The position numbers and the translations under genes are program-made. DNA of 64,000 nt from assembly GCA_964630265.1 (NCBI GenBank), contig CAZVRW010000014.1, positions 3,608 to 67,607 on the forward strand, given 5' to 3'. Shown piece by piece: positions 49,304-57,923 of the stretch. How positions within the stretch are numbered: position 1 is the first letter of the stretch; each line of letters begins with the position of its first letter. The stretch comes from CAZBWP01 sp964630265 (GTDB lineage: Bacteria; Pseudomonadota; Alphaproteobacteria; Rhodospirillales; Defluviicoccaceae). Under the pieces are notes generated by a model that searched no databases, was not told the origin of the DNA, and saw only the letters and a list, made by a program, of their open reading frames with translations.

Positions 49304-51115
49304 ATGCAACGACACGTGACATCGGGCCGACGCTTCTGGCGCCGCGGCCACCGGCAACTCGCCCCAAGACCGGTCGCAGGACCGGTCGCAGCACTGCTTA
49401 CGGCGCTGGTCGCGGCGCTGGTTACGGTTTCGGCCGCGACCCCCACCGCGTCGGCGCAGGAGACAACGATCTTCAGCGCCTTCGACCGCCAACATCCCGT
49501 GGTCGCGGAGAACGGTATGGTGGCGACACAGGAGGCGGTGGCGACCCGCATCGGCGTCGACATTCTGGAACGCGGCGGCAACGCCGTCGACGCCGCCGTC
49601 GCCGTCGGCTTCGCGCTTGCCGTCACCTTGCCGCGCGCCGGCAATCTTGGCGGCGGCGGGTTCATGCTGCTGCATCTGGCAGAGACCGGCGAGACGGTCG
49701 TTATCGACTACCGGGAGACCGCGCCGGCCGCCGCCGCGCGGGACATGTTCCTGGATACCGACGGCAACGCCGACGCCGAACTCTCACGCTTCCACGGCCT
49801 CGCGGTTGGCGTGCCGGGAACGGTGGCCGGCCTGGCGCTGGCGCTGGACCGCTACGGCACCATGTCTCTCGCCGAGGTGCTGGCGCCGGCCATCGCGCTG
49901 GCCGAGGACGGCATCACCGTGACCGGCGACCTCGCGGCGTCGCTGATCGGCCTGTCACGCCGCCTGAAGCGCTGGCCGAGCAGCGAGAAGATCTTCTTCA
50001 AGCGGTTCGGGCTGCCCTACCTGCCCGGCGAGACCCTGGTGCAGAGCGATCTCGCCCAGACGCTCCGCGCCATCGCCGACGACGGGCCACGGGCGTTCTA
50101 CACGGGGACGATCGCCGAGCAGATCGCCACGGCGGTGACCCAAGCGGGCGGCGTGATGACGGTGGACGATCTCGCCGGCTACGCGCCGGTGGTGCGCAGT
50201 CCCATCTCCGGCACCTATCGAGACTACGAGATCCGCTCGATGCCACCACCCAGCTCCGGCGGCGTCCACATCGTCCAGATCCTCAATATCCTCGAGGGCT
50301 TTCCCATCGCCGAGCTGGGTCACAACACCGCTGACACCATCCATCTGATGGCCGAGGCGATGAAGCTCGCCTACGCCGACCGCAGCGAGCATTTGGGCGA
50401 CAGCGATTTCGTCGACGTGCCCGTCGCCGGGCTCACCAGCAAGGCCTATGCCGAGACGTTGCGCAGCCGCATCTATCCGTTGCGGGCGCGGCCAGCGGCC
50501 GAGATCAAGCCCGGCGACCCGGCCGCCTTCGAAAGCACCGACACCACCCACTATTCCGTTGTCGACCGCTTCGGCAACGCCGTCGCCAATACCTACACCA
50601 TCAATTTCAGCTACGGCAGCGGCTTGGTCGCCGAGGGCACCGGTGTGCTGCTCAACAACGAGATGGACGACTTCTCGGCGAAGCCCGGCGTGCCCAACGC
50701 CTACGGGCTGATCGGTGGCGACGCCAACGCCGTCGAACCCGGCAAGCGGCCCCTCTCATCCATGAGCCCGACCATCGTCCTGAAAGACGGAGAGCCATTC
50801 CTGGTCACCGGCAGCCCCGGCGGCAGCCGCATCATCACCACCACCCTGCAGATCATCCTGAATGTCATCGACCACGGCATGAACATCGCCGCGGCGACCG
50901 AGGCCGTCCGCATTCACCATCAGTGGCTGCCCGACGAGTTGCGCGTCGAGCGGGGCTTGAGTCACGACACGGTGCGCCTGCTCGAAGTCAAGGGGCATAC
51001 CATCGACGTCGGCCACGCTATGGGCAGCACCCAGTCGATCGTCATCACCGGTGACGGCAAGCTGCGCGGCGCTTCCGACCCGCGCACGCCGGGCGCGCTG
51101 ACGGCGGGGCATTGA
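49304..51115 (+). CDS. ggt: gamma-glutamyltranspeptidase
   Basis: 603 aa periplasmic Ntn-hydrolase that cleaves glutathione and transfers the gamma-glutamyl group. ATG 49304 follows GGGGAGG; an open frame from 48995 is rejected. Signal peptide with a hydrophobic core ending TASAQET. Processing site before Thr414 in STDTTHYSVVDRFGNAV (Thr391 in E. coli), giving a large subunit and a ~190-aa small subunit. Substrate motifs GTGVLLNNEMDDFSAKPG, RPLSSMSPTIV and VTGSPGGSRIITT are intact. Together with gloB and a GST in this window it shows glutathione metabolism. Confidence 0.97.
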   Translation: MQRHVTSGRRFWRRGHRQLAPRPVAGPVAALLTALVAALVTVSAATPTASAQETTIFSAFDRQHPVVAENGMVATQEAVATRIGVDILERGGNAVDAAVAVGFALAVTLPRAGNLGGGGFMLLHLAETGETVVIDYRETAPAAAARDMFLDTDGNADAELSRFHGLAVGVPGTVAGLALALDRYGTMSLAEVLAPAIALAEDGITVTGDLAASLIGLSRRLKRWPSSEKIFFKRFGLPYLPGETLVQSDLAQTLRAIADDGPRAFYTGTIAEQIATAVTQAGGVMTVDDLAGYAPVVRSPISGTYRDYEIRSMPPPSSGGVHIVQILNILEGFPIAELGHNTADTIHLMAEAMKLAYADRSEHLGDSDFVDVPVAGLTSKAYAETLRSRIYPLRARPAAEIKPGDPAAFESTDTTHYSVVDRFGNAVANTYTINFSYGSGLVAEGTGVLLNNEMDDFSAKPGVPNAYGLIGGDANAVEPGKRPLSSMSPTIVLKDGEPFLVTGSPGGSRIITTTLQIILNVIDHGMNIAAATEAVRIHHQWLPDELRVERGLSHDTVRLLEVKGHTIDVGHAMGSTQSIVITGDGKLRGASDPRTPGALTAGH

Positions 51116-51123
51116 GATGCCGC

Positions 51124-51158
51124 AAAAAAAGTGGACGTCACCCGGGGAGGTGACGTCC
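51124..51158 (-). terminator. intrinsic terminator (minus), hairpin plus U7
   Basis: Stem GGACGTCACC (51133-51142) / GGTGACGTCC (51149-51158), 10 bp perfect, 6-nt loop. On the minus strand it is followed after 2 nt by TTTTTTT (51130-51124). On the plus strand the stem, 18 nt after the ggt stop, is followed only by TT, so it may serve ggt weakly as well. Confidence 0.75.
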
Positions 51159-51328
51159 TTCCTGGCAGTGGCCAGAGGAGGTGTTCTACGTCCTTCCGAG
51201 GCGGTGACCGCGGAAACGCCACCGCCCACGAACCGAGCGATATCAGGTCTGGTGGCTACCAGACGCTTGCGGACGGCGTGGGGTTTTCCCGTCCCCAAAC
51301 GGAGGTCGTCTTACCCGGCAAAAATGGC
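51124..51328 (-). ncRNA. candidate structured small RNA, minus strand
   Basis: The interval between two minus-strand terminator-like elements (51350-51329 and 51158-51124) contains two further perfect hairpins (51294-51271, 51264-51247) and no open frame with a start signal. A ~200-nt RNA ending at the U7 terminator would be compact and structured. I matched it to none of 6S, SRP RNA, RNase P or tmRNA by their core motifs. The 5' end and promoter are not identified, so this is a proposal. Confidence 0.3.
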
Positions 51329-51350
51329 AAAAAAAGGGCCAAGCGGGCCC
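51329..51350 (-). terminator. intrinsic terminator (minus)
   Basis: Minus strand GGGCC-CGCTT-GGCCC followed at once by TTTTTTT (51335-51329): 5-bp GC stem, 5-nt loop, seven U. Textbook shape, though the stem is short. Confidence 0.6.
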
Positions 51351-51563
51351 GTCCGCGCATCGCCCGTCACATGAGAAAACCAAGCCCCGAGGGAAGAGGA
51401 TTTCGCCGTTCCGGCTACGGCGTTCCGGGTACGGGCCGGCCGCCATCGGCGCCAACAAGGACGCCGGCGACGGGACCGCCATCACGTCAGCGGACGGCTC
51501 GCAGCGTGTCGTCTCAGACTGGCGCCTTCGAGCCACGCCGACTGCGCGCCATGGGCCTTGCAG

Positions 51564-51596
51564 AAAAGGCGTCACCCGGAGAGATGACGCCCTTTT
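51564..51596. terminator. bidirectional terminator-like hairpin
   Basis: AAAA-GGCGTCA...TGACGCC-C-TTTT. The 7-bp stem (51568-51574 / 51585-51591) is flanked by A4 and T4, so it works in either direction. Stem and loop share 17 of 19 bases with the hairpin at 51136-51154 (GTCACCCGGxGAGxTGACG), showing the two are copies of one element. On the minus strand it lies about 75 bp past the small exported protein gene. Confidence 0.6.
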
Positions 51597-51665
51597 GCAA
51601 AAAGGAAACCGTGAGGCATACGTCGCGTTTGTCTTTTAAACGCGACACCCCTGTCCAATGGGTTT

Positions 51666-51875
51666 CTATTTGCTCTCCATCTCTTTTTCGCGGGCCTCAC
51701 GGTACGCTTCCATGGCCTCGTTCATGCAATCCTCCCGCTGGTCCTTTTGCAATGCCTCGCACTTATCGAGCGCCGCATTGAATGTCGCACGGGCCCACGA
51801 AGCGGTGGTCGCTTGCGCGCTCGCCGCCAACAAGAGGGTCGACCCGAATAGAGCTACCACCAAGAGCTTCGACAT
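51666..51875 (-). CDS. small exported protein, unknown
   Basis: 69 aa from ATG 51875, with AGGGGA at proper spacing. Signal peptide MSKLLVVALFGSTLLLAASA, cleavage likely after AQA. The mature ~46 aa are helical and charged with two cysteines (LDKCEALQKDQREDCMNEAM), able to form a disulfide hairpin similar in look to small periplasmic CxnC helical-pair proteins, and ending AREKEMESK. Not assigned to a family. Stands alone, followed by hairpins. Confidence 0.8.
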   Translation of the reverse strand: MSKLLVVALFGSTLLLAASAQATTASWARATFNAALDKCEALQKDQREDCMNEAMEAYREAREKEMESK

Positions 51876-51999
51876 GTCTTTTCCCCTATCTAAGTGACAA
51901 TGCGCGGACACTAGGACATGCCCGGACGAATGTAAAGAGGCCTCAAGACGACGAATTGCCGTGCTGCGTCTGGATCCGACATGTCACTGACTTGATGCA

Positions 52000-52734
52000 T
52001 CAAGCGTGAACGATCTCGCCGTTCGCGCTGCAGCCGGGCTCGGCCAGGGCGACGAAAACGTCGGTCACCGCCTCCGGCGGCTTGACGTTCTCCGGCTTCT
52101 CGCCGGGATAGGCGGCGGCGCGCATGCGGGTCCGCGTGGCGCCGGGATCGATCAGATTGGCGCGGACGCTGGTCTTGCCGATTTCCGCCGCGTAGGTGCG
52201 CACCAAGGTCTCCAGCGCCCCCTTGCTGACCGCATAGGTGCCCCAGTAGGCCCGGCCGGACGCCACGCCCGAGGTGACGAACAGGGCGCGGCCGGCGTCC
52301 GAGATGCGCAGCAGCGGATCCAAAGAGCGGATCAGCCGCCAGTTGGCGGTAAGGTTGACCGCGATCACCTCGTCCCAGGTTTTCGGATCGATATGCCCGA
52401 CCGGGGTCAGCGTGCCGAGCACGGCGGCGTTGCCGACCAGCACGTCGAGCCGCCCCCAGCGCTCGAAGATCGATGCCCCCAGGCGGTCGAGGGCATCGAA
52501 ATCGGTGAGGTCGGCGACCACCAGGGTGGTCTTGCCGCCGGCCGCCGAGATCGCGTCATCCAGCTCTTCGAGCCCCGCCTGCGTCTTGGCCAGCGCGATG
52601 ACGTGGGCGCCCTCGGCGGCATAGCGCAACGCGACGGCGCGGCCGATGCCGCGGGACGCGCCGGTGACGAGCGCCAGCCGTCCGGTCAGGCGCCCAGCCG
52701 AGTGCCCTGCGCCGGCCGGCGCGTCCGCGGTCAC
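52000..52734 (-). CDS. short-chain dehydrogenase/reductase
   Basis: 244 aa (GTG 52734, overlapping the purF TGA as GTGA; GTG 52746 would add 4 residues). Classical SDR: cofactor motif VTGASRGIGRAVAL, then DVLVGNAAVLGTL (usually NAG; here NAA), the catalytic Ser in VTSGVASGRA, and YAVSK with Tyr and Lys. The C-terminus (ATRTRMRAAAYPGEKPENVKPP) is typical of the SDR found after purF in many alphaproteobacteria. Substrate unknown. Confidence 0.9.
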   Translation of the reverse strand: MTADAPAGAGHSAGRLTGRLALVTGASRGIGRAVALRYAAEGAHVIALAKTQAGLEELDDAISAAGGKTTLVVADLTDFDALDRLGASIFERWGRLDVLVGNAAVLGTLTPVGHIDPKTWDEVIAVNLTANWRLIRSLDPLLRISDAGRALFVTSGVASGRAYWGTYAVSKGALETLVRTYAAEIGKTSVRANLIDPGATRTRMRAAAYPGEKPENVKPPEAVTDVFVALAEPGCSANGEIVHA

Positions 52735-54215
52735 GGTCCGGTCCACTCTTCCAGCAGGGAGAGCTGTAGCGGCTGGGGTTTTTCCTGGAAGTCGGTGAGC
52801 CGGATCGGGTAGTCGCCGGTGAAGCAGGCGTCGCAGTAGCGCCGCCGCTCGGCGCCGCGCACCGGCTCGCCGACGGCGCGATAGAGGCCGCCGAGCGAGA
52901 TGAAGAAAAGCGAGTCGACGCCGATGTAGCGAGCCATCTCGCCCAGATCCCGTCCCGCCGCGAGCAACTCCGACCGTTCCGGCGTGTCGATGCCGTAGAA
53001 ACAGGAATTGGTAGTCGGCGGGCTGGAGATGCGCATGTGCACCTCGGCGGCGCCGGCGCTGCGCACCATTTCGACGATTTTCACCGAGGTGGTGCCGCGG
53101 ACGATGGAGTCGTCGATCAGGATCACCCGCTTGCCCTTCAGCCGCGCGGCATTGGCGTTGTGCTTGAGCTTCACGCCCAAATGCCGGATCCGGTCCTTGG
53201 GCTCGATGAAGGTGCGCCCGACGTAGTGGTTGCGGATGATCCCCAGCTCGAACGGGATGCCCGACTCGGCGGCGTAGCCGATCGCCGCCGGCACGCCGGA
53301 GTCTGGTACCGGAACCACCAGGTCGGCGGCGACGCCGTTCTCACGGGCGAGCTGCCGGCCGATCTGCTGGCGCACCTCGTAGACGTTGCGGCCCTCCAGG
53401 CTGCTGTCCGGCCGAGCGAAATAGATGTACTCGAAGATGCAGAAGCGGCGCGGCATCTTGGTGAAGGGGCGGACCGACCGGATCCCCTCCTCGTCGACGA
53501 TGACGATCTCGCCCGGCTCCACGTCGCGCACGTATTCGGCACCGATGATATCAAGCGCGCAGGTCTCGGACGCAAAGATCGTCGACGACCCCAGTCGGCC
53601 GATGACCAGCGGTCGCACGCCATAGGGATCGCGCATGCCGATCAGCTTGCGCCGGGTGATGGCGACCAGGGAATACGCCCCCTCGAGCTGGCGCATGGCA
53701 TCGACGATGCGATCGACCACGGTGCCATACTCGCTGGTGGCGATCAGGTGGATGATCGTCTCGGTATCGCTGGTCGACTGGAAGATGGCGCCGCGCCGGA
53801 CCAGCGCCTTCCGCACCGACAGGGCGTTGGTGAGGTTACCGTTATGGGCGATGGCGAGCCCACCGAACGCAAGGTCGGCGAACAGCGGCTGAACGTTGCG
53901 CAGGACCGTGTCGCCGGTGGTGGCGTAGCGCACGTGACCGACGGCCGCTGTGCCCGGCAGCCGCCGGATCACCGATTCCGAGCTGAAGTTGTCGCCGACC
54001 AGCCCCAGCGCCTTGTGGCTGTGGAAGTGCTCGCCATCAAAGCTGACGATACCGACGGCCTCCTGACCACGATGTTGCAGGGCGTGCAACCCAAGCGCCG
54101 TCGTCGCCGCCGCGTCCGCGTGGTCATAGATACCGAAAACGCCGCATTCGTCATGAAACCGGTCATCGTCCAAAGCGCCGCGGCCGCCGGCGGACTCCGG
54201 TTCCCGTTGTGCCAT
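52731..54215 (-). CDS. purF: amidophosphoribosyltransferase
   Basis: 494 aa, first committed step of purine synthesis (PRPP + glutamine to phosphoribosylamine). A 23-residue propeptide precedes Cys24 (FHDECGVFGIYDH), which becomes the N-terminal nucleophile. Glutaminase domain HGNLTNALSVRKAL and GMRDPYGVRPLVIG; PRPP loop VILIDDSIVRGTTS. Cysteines in RRFCIFEYIYF, NSCFYGID and RYCDACF match the 4Fe-4S ligands of the Bacillus-type enzyme, so it is probably an iron-sulfur, oxygen-labile form. Starts 1 bp after the cvpA stop. Confidence 0.97.
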   Translation of the reverse strand: MAQREPESAGGRGALDDDRFHDECGVFGIYDHADAAATTALGLHALQHRGQEAVGIVSFDGEHFHSHKALGLVGDNFSSESVIRRLPGTAAVGHVRYATTGDTVLRNVQPLFADLAFGGLAIAHNGNLTNALSVRKALVRRGAIFQSTSDTETIIHLIATSEYGTVVDRIVDAMRQLEGAYSLVAITRRKLIGMRDPYGVRPLVIGRLGSSTIFASETCALDIIGAEYVRDVEPGEIVIVDEEGIRSVRPFTKMPRRFCIFEYIYFARPDSSLEGRNVYEVRQQIGRQLARENGVAADLVVPVPDSGVPAAIGYAAESGIPFELGIIRNHYVGRTFIEPKDRIRHLGVKLKHNANAARLKGKRVILIDDSIVRGTTSVKIVEMVRSAGAAEVHMRISSPPTTNSCFYGIDTPERSELLAAGRDLGEMARYIGVDSLFFISLGGLYRAVGEPVRGAERRRYCDACFTGDYPIRLTDFQEKPQPLQLSLLEEWTGP

Positions 54216-54902
54216 TCATCGGCCTCCTGTGCTGCTCTCGAGCAGGCGTTGCATGTCTTGACGTTCCTTGTCGCCGTAGCCCTGGGCGCGTCCGGGCTCG
54301 GCGGCGGTCGGGCTCCGCGGTTCCGGACTGACCATCTCGCGATAGATGCGCTCCGCGTCCATCGCCCGGTGCACCGCCTCGCCGGCCTGGTCGACGGCGG
54401 CTTTCGCCTCGTCGTCCGCGCCGGGAACCAGCGTACGCACCCAGGCGGCGCCCGAGGCGACCAAGTCACGGGACCGGGCGTTCTTCAGCCAGTCCGGCTG
54501 ATCGTCCGGCTTCACCAGGAAATCGACACCAATATAGACAAGAATGATCAGCAGCGCTCCGCGGGCCAGCCCGAAGACGAAGCCGAGCGAGCGATCCAGG
54601 GGGCCGAGCCCGATGCTGCGAACGGTTCGCGAAAGCAGCCGCGTCAGCAGCGACAGCACGATGATGGCAACGAAGAACACCGCGATGCCGGCGCCGATGT
54701 TGGCGATGCGGGTGTCGGAGACGATGCCGAGCAGCAAGGGCGCGACCATAGGGTACGTGTAGACGGCGATGACGATGGCGCCGACCCAGGCCACCACATC
54801 CAGCACTTCCTGAACGAAGCCGCGGACGAACGCCAGCAGACCGGAGGCCAGCAGGATCGTAACGACGATGACGTCGCCGAGCGTGACCGGCAGGTCAGAC
54901 AT
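54216..54902 (-). CDS. cvpA: CvpA family membrane protein
   Basis: 228 aa, four N-terminal helices (residues about 8-28, 33-52, 68-92, 105-127) with GFVQEVLDVVAWVGAIV and GPLDRSLGFVFGLARGALL, the CvpA signatures, then a ~100-residue soluble tail. In E. coli cvpA precedes purF and is needed for colicin V production and bile/outer-membrane homeostasis; the same order is kept here (cvpA-purF). ATG 54902 overlaps the radA 3' end by 8 bp. Confidence 0.93.
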   Translation of the reverse strand: MSDLPVTLGDVIVVTILLASGLLAFVRGFVQEVLDVVAWVGAIVIAVYTYPMVAPLLLGIVSDTRIANIGAGIAVFFVAIIVLSLLTRLLSRTVRSIGLGPLDRSLGFVFGLARGALLIILVYIGVDFLVKPDDQPDWLKNARSRDLVASGAAWVRTLVPGADDEAKAAVDQAGEAVHRAMDAERIYREMVSPEPRSPTAAEPGRAQGYGDKERQDMQRLLESSTGGR

Positions 54903-56337
54903 CGCCGGCCCCCTTTGCCGTCCGCGCCCCGGCGGCGGCCCGCGCTCCGCCTGCGGCCCGCGCTCCGGTCGTGGGCGCCTGCAGCGCGGCGATCAGCTCA
55001 CCCACGTGGCCGATTTCACTCACCACCATGTCCTCGGGCACCGCCCATCCCGTTCCGCTTCGCCGTGCCGGCACGAACGCCCGTCCGAACCCCAGTTTCG
55101 CCGCTTCGCGCAGGCGCGCGTCGATCCGGGTCACCTGACGAACCTCGCCGGCCAAGCCGATTTCCCCCAGCACCACCGCGTCGGCCGGTGCCGGGCGCGC
55201 CGCGGCGGCGGAGCCCAGGGCGGCGGCGACGGCCAAATCAGCGGCGGGTTCGCTGATCCTTAACCCGCCTGCCACATTCAAGTAAACATCCTGGCCGCCA
55301 AACGCCAGCCCACAGCGCGCCTCCAGCACCGCCATCACCATGGCGAGGCGGCCGGAGTCCCAGCCGACCACGGCGCGACGCGCGGTCGCATACGCCGAGG
55401 GTGCCACAAGCGCCTGAACCTCCAGCAGAACCGGCCGGCTGCCCTCCAGTCCGGCGAAGACGCAACAGCCGGGCACGCCCTGTTCCCGCTCGGCCAGGAA
55501 CAGCGCCGAGGGGTTGGTGACCTCGCCGAGCCCGGTGCCCGTCATCTGGAACACGCCAATCTCGTCGGTGGCGCCGAATCGGTTCTTGACGGCGCGCAGG
55601 ATGCGGAATTCATGGCCCCGCTCGCCTTCGAAATAGAGCACCGTGTCGACCATGTGCTCGACGACGCGGGGTCCGGCGAGCAGGCCCTCCTTGGTGACGT
55701 GGCCGACCAGCAGCAGTACGAAGCCGCGACGCTTCGCCAAGCGCACCAGTTCCTGCACCGACGCCCGCACCTGGGCAACGGTTCCCGGCGCCGAGTCGAG
55801 GGTGTCGATGTACAGCGTCTGGATCGAGTCGACGACCACGGCGCCGGGGGACGATGGCGCATCCAGCGTCGCGACGATGTCGCGCACCGACGTGGCGATG
55901 GCGAGGTTCACCGGCGCTGCGGCGAGACCGAGCCGGGTCGCCCGGAGCCGCAACTGGTCGAGCGCTTCCTCGCCCGAGACGTAGGCGCAGCCGATGCCGC
56001 CGGCCAAGGCCGCCGCCACCTGCAGCAGCAGTGTCGACTTGCCGATGCCGGGATCGCCGCCGATCAGCAAGACCGAGCCGGGCACCAGGCCGCCGCCGGC
56101 GACGCGATCGAACTCATTGATGCCGGTGACATGACGCTGCACCGGCGTCGCCGGGCCGTCCATCGGCACCAGCTCGAGGCGGCGGCCCGGCTTGTGGCCG
56201 AGCCCCTTTGGCGCCGCCTCCCGGCGGATTTCTTCGACGATGGTGTTCCAGGCGCCGCAGGCGGGGCAGCGGCCGACCCACTTGGACTGCACGGTTCCGC
56301 AGTCCTGACAGACGTAGGCCGGAGCGTCACGCGCCAA
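54895..56337 (-). CDS. radA: DNA repair protein RadA/Sms
   Basis: 480 aa, RecA-like helicase that extends branch migration in recombination. Zinc finger CQDCG...CPACG (Cys10, 13, 24, 27), Walker A GGDPGIGKS with Lys100, RadA-specific VKNRFGATDEIG, and a Lon-like C-terminal domain (VGWDSGRLAMVMAVLEARCG; DAVVLGEIGLAGEVRQV). The last ~30 residues are an Ala/Gly/Arg repeat (GARAAGGARAAAGART), a low-complexity tail not usual in the family. Confidence 0.96.
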   Translation of the reverse strand: MARDAPAYVCQDCGTVQSKWVGRCPACGAWNTIVEEIRREAAPKGLGHKPGRRLELVPMDGPATPVQRHVTGINEFDRVAGGGLVPGSVLLIGGDPGIGKSTLLLQVAAALAGGIGCAYVSGEEALDQLRLRATRLGLAAAPVNLAIATSVRDIVATLDAPSSPGAVVVDSIQTLYIDTLDSAPGTVAQVRASVQELVRLAKRRGFVLLLVGHVTKEGLLAGPRVVEHMVDTVLYFEGERGHEFRILRAVKNRFGATDEIGVFQMTGTGLGEVTNPSALFLAEREQGVPGCCVFAGLEGSRPVLLEVQALVAPSAYATARRAVVGWDSGRLAMVMAVLEARCGLAFGGQDVYLNVAGGLRISEPAADLAVAAALGSAAAARPAPADAVVLGEIGLAGEVRQVTRIDARLREAAKLGFGRAFVPARRSGTGWAVPEDMVVSEIGHVGELIAALQAPTTGARAAGGARAAAGARTAKGAGDV

Positions 56338-56370
56338 GTTCGGCGTCCTCCGCGCTCCGGCGGCACCGGC

Positions 56371-57147
56371 TCACGACCGCACCTGCATCGTGATCGGCCC
56401 CTCGGCCCGGCCATGGATGAACTGATCGACATGGGCGTTGGCGCAATCCTCGATCTCGGCGACGCTGCCGCTCCAGATGATCTTGCCCTCGAACAGCATG
56501 GCGATCCGATCGGCGATCTTGCGCGCGCTCGCCATGTCGTGGGTGATCGAGAACGCCGTGGCACCGACGTCGCGGGTGATCTTGACGATCAGGTCGTTGA
56601 TGACGTCGGCCATGATCGGATCCAGGCCGGTGGTCGGCTCGTCGAAGAAGATGATCTCGGGATCGATGGCGATCGCCCGGGCCAGCGCCACGCGTTTCTG
56701 CATGCCGCCCGACAATTCCGCCGGATAGAGGTCGGCAACCTCGGCACCGAGCCCGACCTGCGCCAGCTTCTGCACGGCGATCTCTCGGGCCTCCCGCCGG
56801 TTGGCGGCGCGCGTCGCGATCAGGCCGAAGGCGACGTTCTCCCACACCGGCAGGCTGTCGAACAGCGCACCGCCCTGGAACAGCATGCCGGTGCGCCGGT
56901 GCAGCGCCTCGCGGCGGGCGGGGCGGGCATGCACCAGTTCCTCGCCGTCGATCTGGATGCTGCCGGCGTCCGGCTCGATCAGACCGAGGATGCACTTGAT
57001 CAGCACCGACTTGCCGGAGCCCGACCCGCCGATGACGACCAGCGATTCGCCCTCCCCCACGTCCAGGTCGACCCCGGTCAGGACCCGCTTGCGGCCGAAT
57101 GCCTTCTGCAGCCCGCGAATGCGGATTTTCGGCGTCGCGCCGGTCAT
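56371..57147 (-). CDS. mlaF: phospholipid ABC transporter ATP-binding protein (MlaF-like)
   Basis: 258 aa ABC ATPase. Walker A GGSGSGKS (residues 40-47), Q-loop MLFQGGALFDSLPVWEN (the GALFDSL segment is typical of MlaF/Ttg2A), signature LSGGMQKRVALARA, Walker B IIFFDEPTTGLDP, switch SITHDM. ATG 57147 overlaps the mlaE stop (ATGA). No MlaD/MCE or MlaC genes are next to it; they would be encoded elsewhere. Confidence 0.94.
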   Translation of the reverse strand: MTGATPKIRIRGLQKAFGRKRVLTGVDLDVGEGESLVVIGGSGSGKSVLIKCILGLIEPDAGSIQIDGEELVHARPARREALHRRTGMLFQGGALFDSLPVWENVAFGLIATRAANRREAREIAVQKLAQVGLGAEVADLYPAELSGGMQKRVALARAIAIDPEIIFFDEPTTGLDPIMADVINDLIVKITRDVGATAFSITHDMASARKIADRIAMLFEGKIIWSGSVAEIEDCANAHVDQFIHGRAEGPITMQVRS

Positions 57148-57917
57148 TTCGAGAAGAACACCTCGGTCAGGATGTAGTCGAAACAGAGAATCAGGATGGC
57201 CGCCGCCACCACCGCGTTGGTGGTCGCCTTGCCGACACCCTGGGCGCCGCCGCGCGAGTTGTAGCCGAAGTAGCAGCCCATCAACGTGACGATGAAGCCG
57301 AACACCGCCGCCTTCACCAGGCCCGACACCACGTCCTCCGTCTGCAGGAAGTCCCACGTGTTCTGGATATAGAGCGACGGGTTGAAGCCGAGCTTGTAGA
57401 CGGCGACCAGGTAGCCGCCGAACACGCCGATAATGTTGGCGACGATCACCAGCAGCGGCAGCATCAGCACCCCGGCGATCAGGCGGGGCGCCACCATGTA
57501 TTTCATCGGGTTGGTGGACAGCGTACTGAGCGCGTCCAACTGTTCGGTGACGCGCATGGTGCCGATTTCCGCCGCCATCGAGGCGCCGATGCGCCCGGCG
57601 ACCATCAGTCCGGCGAGCACCGGCCCGAGTTCCCGCGTCAGCGACACCACGACCACGTTGGCGATCGCCCCCTCGGCGGAGAACCGGGCAAAGCCGGTAT
57701 AGCTCTGCAGCGCCAGCACCATACCGGTGAAGATCGCCGTCAGCCCGACCACCGGCAGCGAGTAGTAGCCGATCTCGATCATCTGCCGGCCCAGGTTGCG
57801 CAGGTAGAACGGCGGCCGAAAGCAACAGCTCAGGGCGTTGCCGGTGAACAGCACGAGCCGCCCCGTCACGGCGAGAAAATTGAGGAACAGCCGGCCGACG
57901 GCCTCCAGCGGGTTCAT
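57144..57917 (-). CDS. mlaE: phospholipid ABC transporter permease (MlaE-like)
   Basis: 257 aa, MlaE/YrbE permease with about five helices: YYSLPVVGLTAIFTGMVLAL, then TRELGPVLAGLMVAGRIGAS (the conserved E-L-GPV segment), then LDALSTLSTNPMKYMVAPR and GVGKATTNAVVAAAILILC. It moves phospholipids between inner and outer membranes with MlaF, for outer-membrane lipid asymmetry. It follows alr by 6 bp and is coupled to mlaF. Confidence 0.95.
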   Translation of the reverse strand: MNPLEAVGRLFLNFLAVTGRLVLFTGNALSCCFRPPFYLRNLGRQMIEIGYYSLPVVGLTAIFTGMVLALQSYTGFARFSAEGAIANVVVVSLTRELGPVLAGLMVAGRIGASMAAEIGTMRVTEQLDALSTLSTNPMKYMVAPRLIAGVLMLPLLVIVANIIGVFGGYLVAVYKLGFNPSLYIQNTWDFLQTEDVVSGLVKAAVFGFIVTLMGCYFGYNSRGGAQGVGKATTNAVVAAAILILCFDYILTEVFFSK

Positions 57918-57923
57918 CGGCGC

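Larger units (their letters stand above)
51116..51665. other. 550-bp hairpin-rich non-coding region
   Basis: No convincing gene between ggt and the small exported protein: short frames on both strands have no domain, no consistent codon pattern, and cross the hairpins. It holds at least six perfect inverted repeats and three poly-A runs (poly-U on the minus strand), listed separately where terminator-like. Additional hairpins: GTCTGGT-GGCT-ACCAGAC (51247-51264), GGACGG...CCGTCC (51271-51294) and GTCGCGTTT-GTCTTTT-AAACGCGAC (51622-51646). It is less GC-uniform than its surroundings. Confidence 0.7.

Noticed and set aside
51131..51781. 216-codon plus-strand frame after ggt
   Set aside because: It crosses several hairpins and poly-A runs and overlaps the small exported protein gene on the other strand; no domain, no convincing start signal.
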